From Anaerovorax sp. IOR16 (GTDB taxonomy: Bacteria; Bacillota; Clostridia; Peptostreptococcales; Anaerovoracaceae), in assembly GCF_017168145.1 (NCBI RefSeq), contig NZ_JADQTL010000005.1, positions 36,185 through 100,184 of the forward strand: a DNA stretch of 64,000 nt, given 5' to 3'. The position numbers and the translations under genes are program-made. Positions 44,157 through 53,925 of this stretch are shown here, piece by piece. Positions within the stretch are counted from its first letter, which is position 1. The number at the start of each line of letters is the position of its first letter. Below the pieces are notes generated by a model, which was not told the origin of the DNA, ran no database searches, and worked only from the letters and a program-made list of their open reading frames with translations.

Positions 44157-46805
44157 ATGGCACTCACACCCATGATGCAACAGTATATGGAGATCAAAGA
44201 AAAATATAAAGACTGTATTCTATTTTTCCGTTTGGGTGATTTTTATGAAATGTTCTTTGAAGATGCCATTACAGCCTCAAAGGAAATGGAAGTTACACTA
44301 ACCGGAAAAAACTGTGGACAAGAAGAAAAGGCACCTATGTGTGGTGTTCCTTTTCACGCAGCCGATACTTACATAGCAAAGCTTGTGGAAAAAGGCTATA
44401 AAGTAGCCATCTGTGAACAGGTTGAAGATCCTGCCCTTGCAAAGGGGATCGTAAAACGTGAAGTGATTCAAATCGTAACGCCAGGTACCGTAGTCAGTCA
44501 AACCATGTTAAATGAAAAAGAAAACAATTATTTGGCATCGGTTTATATGGAAGGTCCACATGCAGGTCTTGCTTTTTGTGATATTTCCACAGGAGAAATC
44601 AGTACGACTGAATTTCTTGGCAATTCTTCAAGAGAATTACTCTTAAATGAGCTGGTAAAATTGAAGGTAAAAGAAATCTTGGTCAATGAGGAGATTCTTT
44701 TTGAAGAATTTAATCAAGAAATCAAGCAAGCAACGAATGCTTATATTACAACGTTAAATGATAGCTACTATTCAAAAGATACAGCAGAAAGCCGTATTTT
44801 ATCACAATTTCAGATTGGATCTTTAAAAGGGATTGGTCTTTCTGAGCACACCAATGCAACCTTATCTTTAGGTGCCTTGTTATCCTATCTATTCGAAACT
44901 CAGAAACAAACTCTTTCACATTTATCCCATTTAAATGTATACGACATAGGGAAGCATATGTCCTTGGATAAAGCGACCATAAAAAATCTGGAATTGACAG
45001 AAACCCTCTTTGAAAAAAAAGTGCAAGGTTCTCTTTTGGGAATTTTAGATAAAACCCATACTGCAATGGGATCCCGAAAACTGAAACAGTGGCTGCGAGA
45101 GCCCTTAAATAATTGTCCTCAAATTCAGGAAAGACTCGACGCGGTAGAACTGTTATTTGATCAGATTTTAATCCGAAATAATCTCAAGGAATGTCTGAAA
45201 AAAATCTATGATTTAGAACGCCTTTGCGGCCGAGTTGCATGCGGAAATGCAAACGGAAAAGATTTTATAGCATTAAAAAACTCTATTTTTGTCTTGCCGG
45301 ATATAAAGGAAGAGTTAAAACATTGTGGCAATTCATTACTTGAACGCTTAGAAACAGAAATGAATAGTCTGAAAGATGTTTATGACCGAATTGATTCTGC
45401 AATAATAGACGATCCTCCCTTTACCATTAAGGAAGGGGGTATCATCAAAAGCGGTTATTCTAACGAATTAGACCAAATGAAGGATTCCATTAAAGATGGA
45501 CAAGCTTGGATTGCATCCTTGGAAACAACGGAAAGAGAACGTACCGGAATCAAAAATTTAAAAGTCGGCTATAACAAAGTTTTTGGTTATTATCTGGAAG
45601 TTACAAAATCGTATTTTCAATTAGTACCGGATAACTATATTCGAAAACAAACATTATCAAACTGTGAACGTTATGTTACACCGGAATTAAAAGAAGTTGA
45701 AGCCGTAGTATTGAATGCTGAGGCAAAAATCAACCAAATGGAATATGAATTGTTTCTTTCCTTACGTCAGGATGTTCAAAACAGCATTGGAATCATTCAA
45801 GAGACCTCAGCTGCAATTGCGATACTCGATGTGTTGGTTTCCTTTGCTGAATCCAGCAATCGGTTAGGATATGTAAAGCCACTCGTTCATGATGGAGATG
45901 AAATCATCATTGAAAAGGGAAGGCACCCAGTTATTGAGGCTACTATAAAGAATGGTATCTTTGTATCAAACGATACTTATTTGAACCGAAAAGATACAAG
46001 TATGCTCTTAATTACAGGACCAAACATGGCTGGAAAATCAACCTATATGAGACAAACGGCTTTAATTGTATTAATGGCGCAAATCGGCTGCTTTGTCCCT
46101 GCCGATCGAGCTTCCATCGGCATTGTCGATCGAATCTATACTCGAATTGGTGCTTCTGATAACTTAGCACAGGGTCAAAGTACATTTTTCGTTGAAATGA
46201 GTGAACTTGCATATATTTTGAATACAGCAACAGAACGCAGCTTAGTCATTTTAGATGAAATTGGAAGAGGTACTAGTACTTACGATGGTCTTTCCATTGC
46301 CTGGGCAGTTGTCGAATATCTGTGCAGTCATAAAAATCATATTCGTACTTTGTTTGCAACGCACTACCATGAATTAACCTCACTGGAGGGTCATATGGAA
46401 GGCGTTCAAAATCGAAATGTTGATGTTGCTGAAGAAAATGGTACCGTCGTATTTCTACATAAAATTGTACCGGGAAGTGCAAGCCGAAGCTACGGAATTC
46501 ACGTTGCAAAGCTTGCTGGTGTACCAACTCTATTATTACAAAATGCACAGGAAAAACTGGATGAGCTTGAGTCTGAAAGCAAGGAAATGGATTTGCAGCA
46601 ATACCTGACTTCTTCGTTTGTATCAAAGGATACAAACCCTATTCCTGAAGAAACACAACAGCTTTCCTTGTTTGATTTTGCTCCAAATGAAATTGTAAAA
46701 CGGTTAAATGATTTGGACCTGATGAACCTCACACCATCCGAAGCCTTTTCCATTTTAGAAGACCTCAAATCTGCTGCTGAAAAAGCAGAAAGGAGTTACC
46801 GTTGA
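44157..46805 (+). CDS. mutS: DNA mismatch repair protein MutS
   Basis: Mismatch-binding ATPase of 882 residues. The N-terminal mismatch-binding motif G-D-F-Y-E-M-F carries the Phe-x-Glu that probes mispairs. Walker A G-P-N-M-A-G-K-S-T lies at about 621, followed by L-D-E-I-G-R-G-T-S-T-Y-D. A C-terminal helix-turn-helix and tail complete it. It overlaps mutL by four bases. Confidence 0.97.
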   Translation: MALTPMMQQYMEIKEKYKDCILFFRLGDFYEMFFEDAITASKEMEVTLTGKNCGQEEKAPMCGVPFHAADTYIAKLVEKGYKVAICEQVEDPALAKGIVKREVIQIVTPGTVVSQTMLNEKENNYLASVYMEGPHAGLAFCDISTGEISTTEFLGNSSRELLLNELVKLKVKEILVNEEILFEEFNQEIKQATNAYITTLNDSYYSKDTAESRILSQFQIGSLKGIGLSEHTNATLSLGALLSYLFETQKQTLSHLSHLNVYDIGKHMSLDKATIKNLELTETLFEKKVQGSLLGILDKTHTAMGSRKLKQWLREPLNNCPQIQERLDAVELLFDQILIRNNLKECLKKIYDLERLCGRVACGNANGKDFIALKNSIFVLPDIKEELKHCGNSLLERLETEMNSLKDVYDRIDSAIIDDPPFTIKEGGIIKSGYSNELDQMKDSIKDGQAWIASLETTERERTGIKNLKVGYNKVFGYYLEVTKSYFQLVPDNYIRKQTLSNCERYVTPELKEVEAVVLNAEAKINQMEYELFLSLRQDVQNSIGIIQETSAAIAILDVLVSFAESSNRLGYVKPLVHDGDEIIIEKGRHPVIEATIKNGIFVSNDTYLNRKDTSMLLITGPNMAGKSTYMRQTALIVLMAQIGCFVPADRASIGIVDRIYTRIGASDNLAQGQSTFFVEMSELAYILNTATERSLVILDEIGRGTSTYDGLSIAWAVVEYLCSHKNHIRTLFATHYHELTSLEGHMEGVQNRNVDVAEENGTVVFLHKIVPGSASRSYGIHVAKLAGVPTLLLQNAQEKLDELESESKEMDLQQYLTSSFVSKDTNPIPEETQQLSLFDFAPNEIVKRLNDLDLMNLTPSEAFSILEDLKSAAEKAERSYR

Positions 46806-48676
46806 AATCAATTGATCGAAGGAAAATACAAGCGCTTTCAAAAGAGGTTGCAGATAAAATTGCAGCCGGTGAGGTAGTAGATCGTCCAATTTCTATTGTA
46901 AAAGAATTGCTGGAAAACGCAATTGATGCCGGAGCAGACTCGATTGTGGTAGAAATAAAAAATGGAGGAAAAACCTACATCCGTATTACAGATAACGGAT
47001 GTGGAATTCCTAAAAATGAGGTTGAACTTGCATTCCAACGACATGCTACCAGCAAAATTAAGGAAGCAGCTGATTTAAATCATATTTATACCCTGGGTTT
47101 TCGTGGTGAAGCACTTTCCAGTATATGTGCGGTTTCCCGTACAGAATTGATCACGAAAACACCAGAAGAAAAAACAGGAATTCGTCTTTGTATTGATGGG
47201 GGAGAAGTTGTTCAAAAATCCGATACCGGCTGTCCCGATGGAACAACTATAATTGTTACTGATTTATTTTATAATACCCCGGCACGGTTGAAGTTTTTAA
47301 AGGCTGACCATACAGAAAGTACTTTAATCATTGACTTCATTTCAAAAATGGCACTTGCTTATCCGGACATTAAAATTCGTCTGATTAATAATGGTTCCAT
47401 TCTTTTTTCAACACCAGGAAAAGGAGATATATATACCAATATATTAACAATATACAGCAAAGAAATTGGTCAAAAACTAATCCATTTAACAGAGGATGAT
47501 GGAAAAGGAATTAAACTCGAAGCTTACATTTCTTCTCCTGACCAAACAAAAACCAATCGAAAAAGTCAGATTTTTTTTGTAAACGGCCGTTATATCAGTA
47601 GTAAAATTTTAGACAAAGCGGTTGCTGAAGCCTACGCGGAAAAATTATTCGAAGGTCGCTATCCCATTGCTTTTCTTTTTCTAAATATTGATCCGGAACA
47701 GTTGGATGTAAACATTCATCCAAATAAGCAAGAAATTCGATTTGATGATGAAGGCAATGTAAGCCACTTTGTACGATCATGCATTCGCAAAGGTTTATTA
47801 ACTGCCGATGCCATTCCAGAGGTGAAAAAAGAAAATCTCTTTGCAAAAATGCCTGTACCTATAAAAAATCAAAAAACAGAAGAACAGGTTGACATAAAAA
47901 AATTGTTGGAAACAAAACGAAAAGAACAAGAGATGATAACGCAATCTAAAAATTCTCTCTTCATAAATAAAACCGATGAAAAAGCAAAAGATAGAAATAA
48001 GAATATGGCAGATGATCTCTCTTTTGTAAAAGAATCATGTGAAACATATCCATTACCTATACAGCAACCGGTGGAACAGCAGAATGGCATAACTGCATTT
48101 GTTCTTTCGAATCTACATCCAACTGGCTCTCTTTTCGGCACCTATATCACAGCAGTCGATGAAAATTATTTTTATTTAATTGATCAGCATGCAGCACACG
48201 AACGTGTCTTTTACGAAACGCTTCTGGAACAATACCATTTGGAAGAAAAACCATCGCAGATTCTCTTGACGCCTTATTTGCTAGAAATTCCTTATCGGTT
48301 AAAAAATGATGATGTTCATTGGATACATTCTCTCAAGCAAATGGGATTTGCCTTAGAAGAATTTGGACAGAGGTCTTATCGGGTTACGGAAATTCCAATG
48401 TATATGAGTTTGACTGAATCCGAACGGTTTTTGGATTATTTTTGTGATAATCTTACGGAGGACGGAGAGCTTTTAGACCCTAAAAAATGGAACGATATTG
48501 TTATGAAAGCTTGTAAATCTGCAATAAAGGCAAATGATTCTTTGGATTTACAGGAAATGATTCAGCTTCTTAAAGATCTTTCTAATACAAAAAATCCATT
48601 TTCCTGTCCACACGGCAGACCTACGTTTATTAAAATGAGCAAATATGAAATTGAAAAAATGTTTAAACGTACTTAA
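46802..48676 (+). CDS. mutL: DNA mismatch repair protein MutL
   Basis: GHKL ATPase of 624 residues with N-A-I-D-A-G-A-D-S-I, D-N-G-C-G-I and G-F-R-G-E-A-L-S-S-I. The C-terminal endonuclease motif D-Q-H-A-A-H-E-R-V-F-Y-E (about 461-472) and C-P-H-G-R-P-T are intact, so this is the nicking type found where MutH is absent. The linker (about 340-420) is Lys/Glu-rich and poorly conserved. The start is TTG 46802 after AAGGAG. Confidence 0.96.
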   Translation: MKSIDRRKIQALSKEVADKIAAGEVVDRPISIVKELLENAIDAGADSIVVEIKNGGKTYIRITDNGCGIPKNEVELAFQRHATSKIKEAADLNHIYTLGFRGEALSSICAVSRTELITKTPEEKTGIRLCIDGGEVVQKSDTGCPDGTTIIVTDLFYNTPARLKFLKADHTESTLIIDFISKMALAYPDIKIRLINNGSILFSTPGKGDIYTNILTIYSKEIGQKLIHLTEDDGKGIKLEAYISSPDQTKTNRKSQIFFVNGRYISSKILDKAVAEAYAEKLFEGRYPIAFLFLNIDPEQLDVNIHPNKQEIRFDDEGNVSHFVRSCIRKGLLTADAIPEVKKENLFAKMPVPIKNQKTEEQVDIKKLLETKRKEQEMITQSKNSLFINKTDEKAKDRNKNMADDLSFVKESCETYPLPIQQPVEQQNGITAFVLSNLHPTGSLFGTYITAVDENYFYLIDQHAAHERVFYETLLEQYHLEEKPSQILLTPYLLEIPYRLKNDDVHWIHSLKQMGFALEEFGQRSYRVTEIPMYMSLTESERFLDYFCDNLTEDGELLDPKKWNDIVMKACKSAIKANDSLDLQEMIQLLKDLSNTKNPFSCPHGRPTFIKMSKYEIEKMFKRT

Positions 48677-48700
48677 CAATAAAAAGGACTTGGTGATTTT

Positions 48701-49636
48701 GTGAAACGAAACATTGTAATTATCGCAGGCCCTACGGCCGTAGGAAAAACAAAATATGCCATTAAAATAGCACAAAACCTCGGTGGTGAAATTGTATCAG
48801 CGGATTCAATGCAAATTTACCGTTATATGAATATCGGCAGTGCAAAACCAACAAAAGAAGAATTGGCGCAAGCCCGTCATTACATGGTAGATGAAATCGA
48901 TCCTAAAACAGATTTCAGCGTTGCAGAATATCAAAAAAAAGCAAAAGAATGCATCGCGCAAATTTTTGACAAAGATGCACTTCCGATTATTAGCGGAGGT
49001 ACGGGACTGTATGTAAATTCTTTGATTTATGATATGGATTTCTCAGTCATTCCGAAGCAAACACAGTTTCGTAAACAGCTGCAAGAAGAAGCCGAAACTT
49101 ATGGCAATGAATTCATACATGAAAAATTAAGAAAAAAAGATCCAAAAGCAGCAGAACGCATCCATCCTAATAATGTAAAAAAGGTCATTCGTGCCCTGGA
49201 AATTTTGGAATCCGGAAAAAACGATGTACGAGAATTTGAAGAATCGTTCGTAAAAACGAAAGATTATGAAGTCATTTTGGTAGGGTTAAACCGCAATCGT
49301 GATGAATTGTATGAACGAATCAATCATAGAGTCGACCTTCTGATGAAAGCAGGACTTCTTCAAGAAATTCAACAGCTATTGGATATCGGACTAACCGAAA
49401 GTAATATTTCAATGAAGGGAATTGGCTATAAAGAACTAATCGATTATTTTCATGGTGGTTATTCACTGGAAGAAGCAGTGGAACGCATTAAAAAGAACAC
49501 ACGTCATTACGCAAAGCGTCAGCTTACATGGTTTCGGCGTTATAAGGAAATGCAGTGGTTTAATCTTTCAGAATTTGAAAGCAGTCAAAAAGCAGAAGAG
49601 GCAATTCTAAATTATATCAAGAGCAATTTACCTTAA
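48701..49636 (+). CDS. miaA: tRNA dimethylallyltransferase
   Basis: Adds dimethylallyl to A37 of tRNAs reading UNN codons, including the tRNA-Leu(CAA) in this window. The P-loop G-P-T-A-V-G-K-T is at the N terminus, S-A-D-S-M-Q-I-Y follows, and T-R-H-Y-A-K-R-Q-L-T-W-F-R is near the C terminus; 311 residues. GTG 48701 follows TTGGTGA. mutS-mutL-miaA is a conserved order. The usual next gene hfq is not here. Confidence 0.96.
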   Translation: MKRNIVIIAGPTAVGKTKYAIKIAQNLGGEIVSADSMQIYRYMNIGSAKPTKEELAQARHYMVDEIDPKTDFSVAEYQKKAKECIAQIFDKDALPIISGGTGLYVNSLIYDMDFSVIPKQTQFRKQLQEEAETYGNEFIHEKLRKKDPKAAERIHPNNVKKVIRALEILESGKNDVREFEESFVKTKDYEVILVGLNRNRDELYERINHRVDLLMKAGLLQEIQQLLDIGLTESNISMKGIGYKELIDYFHGGYSLEEAVERIKKNTRHYAKRQLTWFRRYKEMQWFNLSEFESSQKAEEAILNYIKSNLP

Positions 49637-49647
49637 CGGAGGTTGTT

Positions 49648-50769
49648 ATGTCTTCACAAAAAGAAATTCAAATACAAAATAAAAAGGGGAAACCGACAAA
49701 TATTCTATTAAAAGAAAATGATATTATAAATCATTGCGTGGAAGTGGAAAAAGAACTTCCTCGTTGGCTTAATGGATTTTTTATGTATCTAAAAGGCAAT
49801 TTGCTTCCTATGTCACGTTTGGCTTATTTAAAGGATGTTCGTTTTTTTTGCCGTTACTTAATTGAAGAAACGGATTTAACACAAGCAACAAAACCAAGAG
49901 ATATACTTGTTGAAGATTTTGAGCAGATACAAGCAGTTGATATTAATATATTCATTGATTATTGTCGTCGTTATAAAATAGAAACCGATAAAAATATCAT
50001 CATATATGAAAACGATAAAAAATCACTCGCGCGAAAAAAATCTTCCTTATCCGTCTTTTTTAAATATCTATATCGTGATGGTTTAGTACCTAAAAACATT
50101 ACCGACGGTTTTGACCCAATTAAGCTTCCAAAGGCATCGGATCACGAGATCAAAGCATTACAGGATGATGAAGTTATGATTATGTTAGATGCCGTTACCA
50201 ATGGAACCGGTTTGACGGATCATGAACGCCGCTATTGGGAAAAGACAAAGCATCGTGACAAATGCATTCTCATTTTATTTGTTACGTATGGCTTACGATT
50301 GTCTGAACTACAGCAGCTTAATGTCTCATCCTTTAATTTCAGTCGCGGTGAGTTTAAAATTTACAGAAAAAGAGCGAAAGAATCTTTGATGCCTTTAAAC
50401 AATACCGTAATGGAAGCTCTGCAAAATTATTTGGATTTAGAACGTCCAAGCAACGATCAACTTCTAAAGGAAGAGCAGGATGCTCTATTTCTTTCTTTGC
50501 AAAAAAAACGTATGACAGAACGTCAAATTCGTGAAATGGTTAAAAAATATACTTCAATTACTCTAAAAACAGGAAGAAAACAAGGGTATAGCCCGCATAA
50601 GCTGCGTGCAACAGCTGCAACCTCGCTGATCGCTCGCGGAAATTCCATCTATGATGTACAGGCACTTTTAGATCATGATAATGTTACGACGACACAACTT
50701 TATGCCGCACATAAAATGAATGTAAAGCGGGATTTAATTAAGGTCTTCGAATGGAAGGAAGAAGAATAA
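49648..50769 (+). CDS. Tyrosine recombinase, XerS-like
   Basis: Phage-integrase-type recombinase of 373 residues. Catalytic residues are all visible: R217 (Y-G-L-R-L-S-E-L), H317 and R320 (H-K-L-R), H343 (L-D-H-D) and nucleophile Y352 (L-Y-A). The N-terminal SAM-like domain is long, with an extra block (about 65-125) as in XerS of lactococci/streptococci rather than XerC/XerD. It follows miaA by 11 bases with no att-like repeats around, which favours a housekeeping chromosome-dimer role over a mobile element. Confidence 0.8.
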   Translation: MSSQKEIQIQNKKGKPTNILLKENDIINHCVEVEKELPRWLNGFFMYLKGNLLPMSRLAYLKDVRFFCRYLIEETDLTQATKPRDILVEDFEQIQAVDINIFIDYCRRYKIETDKNIIIYENDKKSLARKKSSLSVFFKYLYRDGLVPKNITDGFDPIKLPKASDHEIKALQDDEVMIMLDAVTNGTGLTDHERRYWEKTKHRDKCILILFVTYGLRLSELQQLNVSSFNFSRGEFKIYRKRAKESLMPLNNTVMEALQNYLDLERPSNDQLLKEEQDALFLSLQKKRMTERQIREMVKKYTSITLKTGRKQGYSPHKLRATAATSLIARGNSIYDVQALLDHDNVTTTQLYAAHKMNVKRDLIKVFEWKEEE

Positions 50770-50814
50770 ATACATATTTCGTTTTAAAAAATAAATTATA
50801 AAAGAGGGAAACAA

Positions 50815-52104
50815 ATGCAGAAAAACACCAATCAATTACTAAAAGAATCCTTGGGAATCCATGAAAATGTAATTAATACCATTTCGCAAGCGGAAGAAGA
50901 AATCAAAGACATCTTTTCTGAACTCGATGATATCATGGCGTTCAATCAATATAAAGTTTTAGATGTATTTCAAAAATGCCGCATCAGTGATATGCATTTC
51001 GCTTGGAATACTGGATATGGTTATGACGATCCCGGAAGAGATGCATTGGAAAAAGTATATGCCATGCTCTTTAAAACAGAAGCCGCTTTGGTACGTCCGA
51101 TTATTGTAAATGGAACACATGCATTAACTTTAACTTTAACGGGTATTTTAAGACCAGGAGATGAGTTGATTTATTGTACGGGAAAGCCTTATGATACCTT
51201 GGAAGAGGTAATTGGTCTCCGAGAAGAAGGGCGAGGCTCCTTAAAAGAATTTGGAATTACCTACAAACAAGTGGATTTAAAAGAAGACGGTACCATTGAT
51301 TTGAATACTTTAAAAAATACCATTTCTTCCAAAACGAAAATGGTTTGCGTTCAAAGAGCAACGGGATACGGTTGGCGTAAAGCCATAACCATTCCCGAAA
51401 TGGAAGAATGGGCTCGCTTTGTAAAAGAAATCAATCCAAATATCGTTTGCATGGTTGATAATTGCTATGGAGAATTTTTAGATACGAAAGAGCCAACCGA
51501 AGTCGGTGTTGATGTTATCGCCGGTTCATTAATTAAAAACCCAGGAGGAGGTTTGGCATTAACGGGGGGATACATTGCCGGACGTTCCGATTTAATTGAG
51601 AACATTTCTTATCGAATGACTTCCCCTGGAATTGGCGGGGAATGTGGGCTTACCTTTGGTCAAACTCGTACAATGCTGCAAGGACTTTTCATCGCTCCAA
51701 AAGTAGTTAATGGTGCGATAAAAGGTGCAATATTATGTGCAAAAGTCTTCCAAAATTTAGGGTATGAAGTTTGTCCAAAGCCAGATGAAAAAAGAAGTGA
51801 TATTATCGAAGCCGTAAAATTAGGTTCTGCAGAAGCAGTAGTTGCTTTTTGTGAAGGTATTCAGGCAGCTGCTCCAATTGATTCTCACGTAAAGCCAGTA
51901 GCTTGGGATATGCCGGGTTATGCAGATCCCGTAATTATGGCAGCAGGGGCATTCGTACAGGGCTCTTCCATTGAATTAAGTGCAGATGCACCAATTCGAC
52001 CTCCTTATATTGTATATTTTCAAGGCGGTCTAACTTACGAGCATTCCAAATTTGGTGTAATTAAAGCATTGCAAGCTTTGTATGAAAAAGAAATAATTAA
52101 ATAA
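50815..52104 (+). CDS. PLP-dependent methionine gamma-lyase family protein ('aluminium resistance' type)
   Basis: PLP enzyme of fold type I, 429 residues, matching the family once annotated as aluminium resistance protein and now as methionine gamma-lyase-like. The probable PLP lysine is K241 in G-S-L-I-K-N-P-G-G-G; D-N-C-Y-G-E-F holds the ring-stacking Asp. The actual substrate is not established. It often lies near miaA-hfq-lexA in Firmicutes. AAGAGGG precedes ATG 50815. Confidence 0.85.
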   Translation: MQKNTNQLLKESLGIHENVINTISQAEEEIKDIFSELDDIMAFNQYKVLDVFQKCRISDMHFAWNTGYGYDDPGRDALEKVYAMLFKTEAALVRPIIVNGTHALTLTLTGILRPGDELIYCTGKPYDTLEEVIGLREEGRGSLKEFGITYKQVDLKEDGTIDLNTLKNTISSKTKMVCVQRATGYGWRKAITIPEMEEWARFVKEINPNIVCMVDNCYGEFLDTKEPTEVGVDVIAGSLIKNPGGGLALTGGYIAGRSDLIENISYRMTSPGIGGECGLTFGQTRTMLQGLFIAPKVVNGAIKGAILCAKVFQNLGYEVCPKPDEKRSDIIEAVKLGSAEAVVAFCEGIQAAAPIDSHVKPVAWDMPGYADPVIMAAGAFVQGSSIELSADAPIRPPYIVYFQGGLTYEHSKFGVIKALQALYEKEIIK

Positions 52105-52134
52105 AAAGAAAGTAGGGGGATTAGGAGTTAATTT

Positions 52135-52878
52135 ATGCAAAAGGATAAACGCAAAAAGCAATTTCAATTTTTCTTTTCTATTGTAAAGCTAACGCTTTTG
52201 CTGGTTATCGCATTAGGGATACCTTTGATTCTTTATTTTTGGTTCCCGGATTTTTTAAATCGATTTAAGACTCAAGAGGAGATTAATGCATTTCTTTCCC
52301 AATACCACACAGCCGGTATCTTTATTTACATCGGATTTCAAATGATACAAATCATTATTTGTATCATTCCGGGACAAATGCTGCAATTTGCAGCTGGATA
52401 CGCTTATTACTTTTGGATTGGGTTTTTCCTCTCCATTATCGGAATTGGGTTAGGTACCGTTATTACATTTTATTTAGCAAGAATACTAGGAAAAAATGCA
52501 ATGCACGTTCTATTTGGGGAAAAGAAAATCAATCATTTTATCGAAATGTTGAACAGCAAACGGGCATATATGATAATTTTTATACTGTATGTAATTCCAG
52601 GTTTTCCAAAAGATCTAATTACTTATGCAGCTGGTGTCTCAGAGATAAAATTAAAGCCATATTTGGTTTTATCTCTGGTAGGCAGAACACCTGCCTTAAT
52701 GGCTACGATTATGATTGGTGCGATGACTCGAACCGGTAGTTATACGAATGTCATTCTTCTTTGTGTTGCGGTTGTCTTTCTCTCCGTTGTTTGTTTCGTA
52801 CACAGAAAGAAGTTTATTGGTATTACTGATGTTATATACAATCGATTAATACAATCAAGAAAAAGAAGTTACAGGTAA
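52135..52878 (+). CDS. TVP38/TMEM64 (DedA-like) membrane protein
   Basis: A 247-residue membrane protein with five or six predicted helices and the SNARE-associated/VTT domain (G-Q-M-L-Q-F-A-A-G-Y and F-Y-L-A-R-I-L-G-K, then P-G-F-P-K-D-L-I-T-Y-A-A-G). Family members are linked to lipid scrambling or flipping and membrane homeostasis; the exact role here is unknown. AGGAG precedes ATG 52135. Confidence 0.87.
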   Translation: MQKDKRKKQFQFFFSIVKLTLLLVIALGIPLILYFWFPDFLNRFKTQEEINAFLSQYHTAGIFIYIGFQMIQIIICIIPGQMLQFAAGYAYYFWIGFFLSIIGIGLGTVITFYLARILGKNAMHVLFGEKKINHFIEMLNSKRAYMIIFILYVIPGFPKDLITYAAGVSEIKLKPYLVLSLVGRTPALMATIMIGAMTRTGSYTNVILLCVAVVFLSVVCFVHRKKFIGITDVIYNRLIQSRKRSYR

Positions 52879-52929
52879 AAATAAAAGAAAAGGAGAATCC
52901 GTTTTAAAAAAGAACGAGTTGAAATAATT

Positions 52930-53889
52930 ATGAAGCATCGATTTTTAATAATATTTTTTGTTACTATTTTTGTATTAAGCTGGGTTCAGCCTACTTTGGC
53001 TCTGGAAAGATCCATTTCCATTTCCACTGATGTACAAATTAATCTTGGAAAAAAAGTTGCAGAAAATTTCAAAATGCAGGAAAAAAAATTATCCAATCAG
53101 ACCAAAAAGATTAATTATAAAGTCATACCATTGTCCGTTCCGATTTTAATGTTTCACCATATTTCCGACGAAGAAAATTCATCTTTAACTTCTAACACAT
53201 TTCGTCGTTATATGATGGAATTGAAAGAAGGCGGCTATGAAACTATTTTCTATGAAGATTTGTACGCATTTGTAAAAGGTGAAAAGGATTTGCCTGAAAA
53301 ACCAGTTATTATTACCTTTGATGATGGATATGAAAGCAATTACTTATATGCTTATCCAATTTTAAAGGGATTGGGAATGAAAGCTGAAATTTCAATTATT
53401 GGCAGTTCTGTTGGTTTGGATAAAAATCCAAACACAGGACTTCCGATTATTCCGCATTTTTCTTGGGAACAGGCAAAAGAGATGGTGAATTCAGGTTTTA
53501 TACGGATTCGATCCCATAGCTATGAAATGCATCAACATGTTTCTGCAGAAGAAGTCAATCGGCTTGGTGTTATGAAGAAAGCTTACGAATCTCCACAGTA
53601 TTATTTTAATATGTTTTCTCAAGATACGAAGCAAATGAAGGAGTTAATAGAGAAAAATTTAAACTATGACGATTTAGCATATACATATCCTTATGGAAAA
53701 TACAATTTACAAACAGAACATGTACTGCAAAATATGAACTATAAAATTACAATTACAACGAGCCCTGGAGTCAATCGGGTGAAAATCGGAGAAAATGATT
53801 CTTTACATACTATGAAACGCATTCCTTGTGATACCAATAACTCACAAAACATAATTGATCGAATTAAATATTATGAAGAGAACTACTAA
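52930..53889 (+). CDS. Exported polysaccharide deacetylase
   Basis: NodB-fold deacetylase, 319 residues. A signal peptide (about 1-25, ending T-L-A-L-E) shows export. The metal/catalytic motif is T-F-D-D-G-Y; the second motif R-S-H-S-Y-E-M-H has the longer His spacing seen in the IcaB/PgaB-like branch; T-Y-P-Y-G-K-Y-N is the later motif. It probably acts on cell-wall or surface polysaccharide. The ribosome site is weak, because AAGGAG lies about 35 bases before the ATG. It is convergent with the - strand genes beyond the IS. Confidence 0.88.
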   Translation: MKHRFLIIFFVTIFVLSWVQPTLALERSISISTDVQINLGKKVAENFKMQEKKLSNQTKKINYKVIPLSVPILMFHHISDEENSSLTSNTFRRYMMELKEGGYETIFYEDLYAFVKGEKDLPEKPVIITFDDGYESNYLYAYPILKGLGMKAEISIIGSSVGLDKNPNTGLPIIPHFSWEQAKEMVNSGFIRIRSHSYEMHQHVSAEEVNRLGVMKKAYESPQYYFNMFSQDTKQMKELIEKNLNYDDLAYTYPYGKYNLQTEHVLQNMNYKITITTSPGVNRVKIGENDSLHTMKRIPCDTNNSQNIIDRIKYYEENY

Positions 53890-53899
53890 TAATTTTAAA

Positions 53900-53925
53900 A
53901 AGCTACGGAGTTTATTCCGTAGCTT
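53900..53925. terminator. Left copy of duplicated terminator hairpin (IS target-site duplicate)
   Basis: AAGCTACGGA pairs with TCCGTAGCTT around a six-base loop. The same 26 bases recur at 55514-55539. This copy keeps the A-rich left flank (a T run when read leftward), so it ends transcripts leaving the IS on the - strand. Rightward, for the deacetylase gene, the T run has been replaced by the IS end. Confidence 0.9.

Noticed and set aside
49648..50769. Tyrosine recombinase as part of an integrated phage or island
   Set aside because: No direct repeats, tRNA target or phage genes nearby; the surrounding genes are housekeeping.
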